Origin: Sedimenticola thiotaurini
Lineage (GTDB): Bacteria; Pseudomonadota; Gammaproteobacteria; Chromatiales; Chromatiaceae
Direction of reading: 5' to 3'
Length of the DNA stretch: 64,000 nucleotides
Assembly: GCA_007713595.1 (NCBI GenBank)
Contig: VMRY01000009.1
Coordinates: 123,237 to 187,236 of the forward strand
The notes beneath the pieces were generated by a model. That model ran no database searches and was not told the DNA's origin. It saw nothing but the letters and a program-made list of their open reading frames with translations. Both the position numbers and the translations under genes were made by a program. How positions within the stretch are numbered: position 1 is the stretch's first letter; every line of letters begins with the position of its first letter. Shown here piece by piece: positions 60,918-64,000 of this stretch.

Positions 60918-62268
60918 GCCGATGCGGAACCTCATCATTGCAGGCTGGCTGCAACGGCTGAACGGCATGCTGTTTTACCTGTTACTGGCAATGGCTGTCG
61001 GGCTGGCAGGCTGGCTGACCCAGCGCTTTGAGCTGCATTTCGACTGGAGCAGCCAAGCCAGAAACAGCCTCTCTCCAGCCAGTCAACGACTTCTGAGCCG
61101 TCTGGAGGGGCCGCTGGCAATACGCTCATTTGCACCACGTAATGCCGAGCTGAGAAGCCGTATCAAGGCACTGCTCGAACCCTACCAGGCGATTCGTCCC
61201 GACATCACCCTTACTTTTATTGATCCTGCCAATCAGCCACAGTTGACCCGTGAGTCAGGCGTCCGACTCGCCGGCGAACTCCAGTTCAGTTATCAGGGCC
61301 GAACGGAAAACCTTGGCATACTTAACGAGCAGAGCATCAGCAACACCATCCAGCGCCTCATACAGCAAGGTGAGCGCTGGATCGTCAGTCTGGAGGGACA
61401 TGGTGAGAGAAAACTGACCGGCAAGGCCAATCATGATCTGGGCAGTTTGGGCCAGGAGTTGGTACGCAAGGGCTATCGGCTGCAGAGTCTGGATCTGACC
61501 CGGCAACCAACAATTCCAAGAAATACCTCTCTGCTGGTAATTGCTTCTCCACAGATAGCCTACCTGCCGGGAGAACTCGCGCTGATTCAGGACTATTTGA
61601 GCCAGGGGGGTAATCTGTTGTGGCTGACTGATCCGGGCAATCAATACAATCTGCCGGAGCTTTTCAAACAGACCGGCCTGCAGGTTTTGCCAGGTACTGT
61701 CGTTGATGCCAATGCGGCCCAGCTGGGCCTGGATAATCCCGCCATTGCCTTGGTCAACCAATTCCCCGACCATCCAGCCACCGCCAATTTCCACCTGCTA
61801 ACTCTTTACCCGTTTGCTGCCGCATTAAAAAGCACAGCCTCAGAAACATGGCAAGCAACCCCTTTATTGCAGACACAAACAGGAAGCTGGAACGAGACCG
61901 GGCCACTCACCGGAGAGCTGCAGCGGGATGAAACGTTGGGTGAAGAGCCAGGGCCTTTGACCCTGGGTATCGCCTTTAACCGAACGAACAATGACCAAAC
62001 CCAGCGACTATTAGTCATCGGAGATGGCGACTTTGTCTCCAACAGTTATCTGGGTAATGCCGGGAATATGAACCTTGGGCTTAACCTGATTCGCTGGCTG
62101 GCGGAAGATGACAACCTGTTGGACATACCGGCCAAAACGGCTTCTGATCTTGAACTGAATCTTAGTCCAACCATTGGGGCTGTTATCGGCCTGGGTTTCC
62201 TGGTTTTTCTACCTATTCTGCTCATCAGCACAGGAGTGGTGATTATGTGGCGCAGGCGTAGAGCGTAA
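60904..62268 (+). CDS. GldG-like ABC auxiliary protein
   Basis: TM-flanked extracytoplasmic protein, FDWSSQARNSLSPASQRLLSRLEGPLAIRSF, IVSLEGHGERKL, GDFVSNSYLGNAGNMNLGLNLIRWLAEDD. Confidence 0.88.
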   Translation: MVKDKPMRNLIIAGWLQRLNGMLFYLLLAMAVGLAGWLTQRFELHFDWSSQARNSLSPASQRLLSRLEGPLAIRSFAPRNAELRSRIKALLEPYQAIRPDITLTFIDPANQPQLTRESGVRLAGELQFSYQGRTENLGILNEQSISNTIQRLIQQGERWIVSLEGHGERKLTGKANHDLGSLGQELVRKGYRLQSLDLTRQPTIPRNTSLLVIASPQIAYLPGELALIQDYLSQGGNLLWLTDPGNQYNLPELFKQTGLQVLPGTVVDANAAQLGLDNPAIALVNQFPDHPATANFHLLTLYPFAAALKSTASETWQATPLLQTQTGSWNETGPLTGELQRDETLGEEPGPLTLGIAFNRTNNDQTQRLLVIGDGDFVSNSYLGNAGNMNLGLNLIRWLAEDDNLLDIPAKTASDLELNLSPTIGAVIGLGFLVFLPILLISTGVVIMWRRRRA

Positions 62269-62280
62269 GGTGTTTACAGC

Positions 62281-63120
62281 ATGAAGCGACAGACCCTGAT
62301 CAACCTGTTCCTGCTACTGAGCGTTCTGGTACTGGGTTTTTTCGCCTGGTTTAGTCCGGTAGAGCAGGAACAACCGAAACAGGCACCACTGACCGGATTG
62401 AATTCAGTTGAGATTAAACGCATCAAAATCCACAATAACAACGGCCCAGAATTTGAAATGCAGAGAGTGGTCGGTAAATGGCAGATGGTGAAGCCCTATC
62501 CTGTACCGGCAAATGGGCCACGTATTGATATTCTCATGGATCTACTCTCTACGCCCCAAGTCGATTCATTTCCCGTACCAACAGAGAGACTCGCTGAATT
62601 CGGTCTGGAAAAACCGCTGGCAGTGGTGACATTCAATGATACCCAGATCACCTTTGGTGGCACGCACCCCTACAACTATCGCCGCTATGTGCGCATCGAA
62701 AATCAACTCTACCTAATCAACGACATATTCCCCCATCACGTACTGGCCCGGGCTGAAGATTTCATCAGCCATGCACTGTTTCCAGAGAATAGCCAGATCA
62801 GTGAAATTGAGACCCCAGAGTGGCACATTTTCGAGACAGACGGTAACTGGCAGATGACGCCAGCAAGCCAGGAGACATCAGCAGAGGCCTTGCAGAACAA
62901 GCTCAATAGCTGGTTACACACCTGGGTATCCAAAGTGTCCAAAGCACCCGGCGAGGCACCCAGTGGTGAGATTGTTGTTCAGCTCAAAGGCGTAACCGAG
63001 CCAACTCGGTTTGCTATCATCCGCAACAAAACAGGAACCCTGTTGGTACGTGAGGAGTTGGGACTGGCCTACCACCTGACATCTGATAACTTGTTGCAAG
63101 CACCTGTAACCCCTGACTGA
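62281..63120 (+). CDS. DUF4340 domain-containing protein
   Basis: N-terminal TM; VEIKRIKIHNNNGPEFEMQRVVGKWQMVKPYPVPANGPRIDILMDLLSTP. Confidence 0.85.
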   Translation: MKRQTLINLFLLLSVLVLGFFAWFSPVEQEQPKQAPLTGLNSVEIKRIKIHNNNGPEFEMQRVVGKWQMVKPYPVPANGPRIDILMDLLSTPQVDSFPVPTERLAEFGLEKPLAVVTFNDTQITFGGTHPYNYRRYVRIENQLYLINDIFPHHVLARAEDFISHALFPENSQISEIETPEWHIFETDGNWQMTPASQETSAEALQNKLNSWLHTWVSKVSKAPGEAPSGEIVVQLKGVTEPTRFAIIRNKTGTLLVREELGLAYHLTSDNLLQAPVTPD

Positions 63121-63121
63121 T

Positions 63122-63934
63122 ATGCCTGAGCTTCCCGAGGTTGAGACCACACGCAGCGGGATTGCCCCGCATATTGAGGGACAGCGAATCACCGGGGTGA
63201 TTATTCGCCAACCCCGGCTGCGCTGGCTGATACCAAATGACCTTGCGCAACATCTGAAAGGCCGCAAGATTCAGTCAGTGGAAAGACGCGCCAAGTATCT
63301 GCTGCTTAACCTGTCAAACGGCACCCTGATTATGCATCTCGGGATGTCAGGCAGTCTGCGTATACTGCCCCGCGCGACAGAACCCGGTAAACATGATCAC
63401 TTTGATCTTCAGTTTAAAACGTGCTGTTTACGCTTTCATGACCCGCGCCGCTTTGGGGCCGTTCTCTGGACAGACCAGTCTGTCGCGGACCATCCCCTGA
63501 TCAGCCACCTGGGACCAGAGCCATTGTCAGCAGACTTTACTGGAGCGTACCTGCATCAACAGGCTCAAGGCCGACACGTTGCCGTAAAAAACCTCATCAT
63601 GGATGGCAAGGTTGTCGTGGGCGTGGGTAATATCTATGCCAATGAGGCGCTGTTTCGCAGTCGCATTCTCCCCTCACGTGCTGCCAACCGGATTTCCGCT
63701 GCGCGCTATCTTCAGCTTGCCGATGAGATTAAGCAGGTATTAGCCGCTGCAATAAAAAGAGGCGGTACAACATTGCGGGATTTTCAGCAGGAAGATGGCA
63801 AGCCCGGTTACTTCGCTCAAGAACTGCTGGTCTATGGCAAGGCAGGTGAACCCTGCCCAGGGTGTGGCGAGCCATTGAAGCAGAAGCGGATTGGTCAGCG
63901 GTCGAGCTTTTATTGCGGGAAGTGTCAGCGATAG
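63122..63934 (+). CDS. mutM: Formamidopyrimidine-DNA glycosylase
   Basis: MPELPEVETTRSGIAPHIEG, GVGNIYANEALFRSRILPSR, C-terminal zinc finger CPGCGEPLKQKRIGQRSSFYCGKCQR. Confidence 0.98.
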   Translation: MPELPEVETTRSGIAPHIEGQRITGVIIRQPRLRWLIPNDLAQHLKGRKIQSVERRAKYLLLNLSNGTLIMHLGMSGSLRILPRATEPGKHDHFDLQFKTCCLRFHDPRRFGAVLWTDQSVADHPLISHLGPEPLSADFTGAYLHQQAQGRHVAVKNLIMDGKVVVGVGNIYANEALFRSRILPSRAANRISAARYLQLADEIKQVLAAAIKRGGTTLRDFQQEDGKPGYFAQELLVYGKAGEPCPGCGEPLKQKRIGQRSSFYCGKCQR

Positions 63935-64000
63935 TTGGCTACATTGTTTTATTAATGTGAATTCCGGCGCATGAAAAAAATATTGCTTAACGATATAAAA

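Noticed and set aside
1-64000. CRISPR, tRNA, rRNA, integrase/transposase, prophage or defence island
   Set aside because: None seen on reading; the gene content and order look core-chromosomal.

Overview
This 64 kb window is a dense, chromosomal stretch of a gammaproteobacterium. The gene content would fit a Chromatiales-like sulfur oxidiser, but that is inference. I see no rRNA, tRNA, CRISPR array, transposase or prophage. Main blocks: tkt; a SAM-cycle cluster metK-ahcY-metF; bioA-rsmE; ttcA; a Pil-Chp chemosensory cluster (pilG-H-I-J-chpA-cheW, minus strand); gshB-apbE-tonB-yqgE-ruvX-pyrR-pyrB-pyrC'-pyrK; pilU/pilT divergent from yggS-proC-yggT-DUF167; a dynamin-like GTPase; the LPS/rpoN block (yrbG-kdsD-kdsC-lptC-lptA-lptB-rpoN-hpf-ptsN-rapZ-HPr-EI); mgtE; iorA divergent from an Lrp-type regulator; a NIT-like/HAMP/PAS/GGDEF/EAL protein; a Gld-like ABC cluster with DUF4340; and mutM. 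The strongest non-coding findings are two different riboswitches in one SAM-cycle cluster. One is a SAM-II-like aptamer before metK whose conserved GCUAAAG segment is exactly complementary to the 5' part of a downstream intrinsic terminator, so an antiterminator can be read from the sequence. The other is a SAH riboswitch before ahcY. Other notable items: rpoN is split into two overlapping frames at the region I/II linker; the dihydroorotase-like gene lacks the HxH metal motif and is followed by a PyrK-type subunit; the Pil-Chp cluster lacks pilK and chpB; and a short upstream ORF overlaps the HPr start. All family assignments come from reading the sequence and recalled motifs; no searches were run.
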